NCBI GenBank assembly: GCA_902780025.1
Contig: CACZDV010000003.1
Coordinates: forward strand, 59,642 to 123,641
Reading direction: 5' to 3'
Source of the DNA: an uncultured Prevotellaceae bacterium
GTDB lineage: Bacteria; Bacteroidota; Bacteroidia; Bacteroidales; Bacteroidaceae
DNA: 64,000 bases
A program made the position numbers and the translations under genes. The notes beneath the pieces were generated by a model. It saw only the letters and a list, made by a program, of their open reading frames with translations, ran no database searches and was not told the DNA's origin. This document shows positions 63,871-64,000 of the stretch, one piece after another; position 1 is the first letter of the stretch, and the number at the start of each line of letters is the position of its first letter.

Positions 63871-64000
63871 TGGTTATTGGGGGAGTTAGTAGGGAGTTAT
63901 GGGGGGAGTTAATAGGTAGATATTAAGACATTACCGTCATGACACATATGTCCCTTTATCTCCTTAAGCGAAGCGATATCTCCTGATTAACTCCCCTTTA
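63871..64000. repeat. GGGAGTTA repeats upstream of the smalltalk gene; no gene seen
   Basis: Three direct copies of GGGAGTTA at 63881, 63892 and 63904, with an inverted copy TAACTCCC at 63988. GGGGAGTTAAT at 63903-63913 pairs perfectly with ATTAACTCCCC at 63986-63996. No coding frame is evident in this stretch. Confidence 0.5.

Overview
The window looks like a chromosomal core region of a Bacteroidales bacterium, most likely a Prevotella-type genus of the Prevotellaceae. Evidence: promoters of the Bacteroidetes type (-7 box TAnnTTTG, often with TTG 19-20 bp upstream) before many genes, no Shine-Dalgarno sequences, Bacteroidetes-restricted families (DUF4421, DUF3256, DUF4296, DUF4270, a stand-alone GT5 half, the smalltalk small protein), a BspA-like leucine-rich repeat protein, an Nqr gene and the methylmalonyl-CoA branch of propionate metabolism. 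The genus is an inference. I see no prophage, transposase, CRISPR array or rRNA.

Layout. 1-0.9 kb: start of an nqr operon (nqrA, leftward, cut by the window edge). 1.1-7.3 kb: rightward run tamB, lipoprotein, rsmG, MBL hydrolase. 7.3-10.7 kb: leftward YkvA protein, DUF1460 protein, DUF4421 barrel, Gfo/Idh/MocA oxidoreductase. 10.8-16.5 kb: rightward membrane protein, hisB, trmB, LRR protein, Mrp ATPase. 16.6-17.8 kb: leftward dicarboxylate/amino-acid symporter. 17.9-18.25 kb: no protein gene, but a well-formed promoter and terminator that suggest a small RNA. 18.3-26.7 kb: one leftward operon of eight tightly packed genes (ileS, DksA-like, lspA, DUF4296, nucleoside permease, bifunctional nuclease, rsmE, DUF3256). 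26.8-31.8 kb: gyrA followed by two TPR genes. 32.0-34.6 kb: clpC. 34.8-35.5 kb: a membrane protein and an HTH regulator. 35.6-37.6 kb: groES-groEL. 37.8-40.2 kb: an acidic unknown protein convergent with nitroreductase-kdsC-maf. 40.3-43.8 kb: GNAT protein, GT5-like protein, DUF4270 lipoprotein and a 43-residue protein. 43.8-47.4 kb: UvrD-type helicase and MFS transporter. 47.5-49.9 kb: TonB-dependent receptor. 50.0-52.7 kb: methylmalonyl-CoA epimerase and three parts of a biotin-dependent (de)carboxylase. 52.6-54.0 kb: TPR protein and queC. 54.1-63.3 kb: rpiB, HU, a 29-residue basic ribosomal-type protein, RNase G, glycosyltransferase, hybrid kinase, EEP nuclease, AlaX-like editing protein, prfA, small membrane protein, pyrF. 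63.4-64 kb: tRNA-Ser(UGA) with a duplicated 3' end and a smalltalk peptide.

The most notable regulatory observation is that clpC and groES-groEL, the two heat-shock loci here, each carry a -24/-12 sigma-54-type promoter (a full match before clpC, one mismatch before groES). No CIRCE element is seen before either. The second is a matched pair of ATCGA-N3-TCGAT palindromes around the promoter of the membrane protein/HTH pair, which reads as an autoregulated switch. The third is the tRNA-Ser 3'-end duplication, which could be an integration scar. Four very small genes (43697, 52059, 55071, 63757) are easy to miss and are annotated here. Function calls are from reading translated sequence and family knowledge; no database search was possible.
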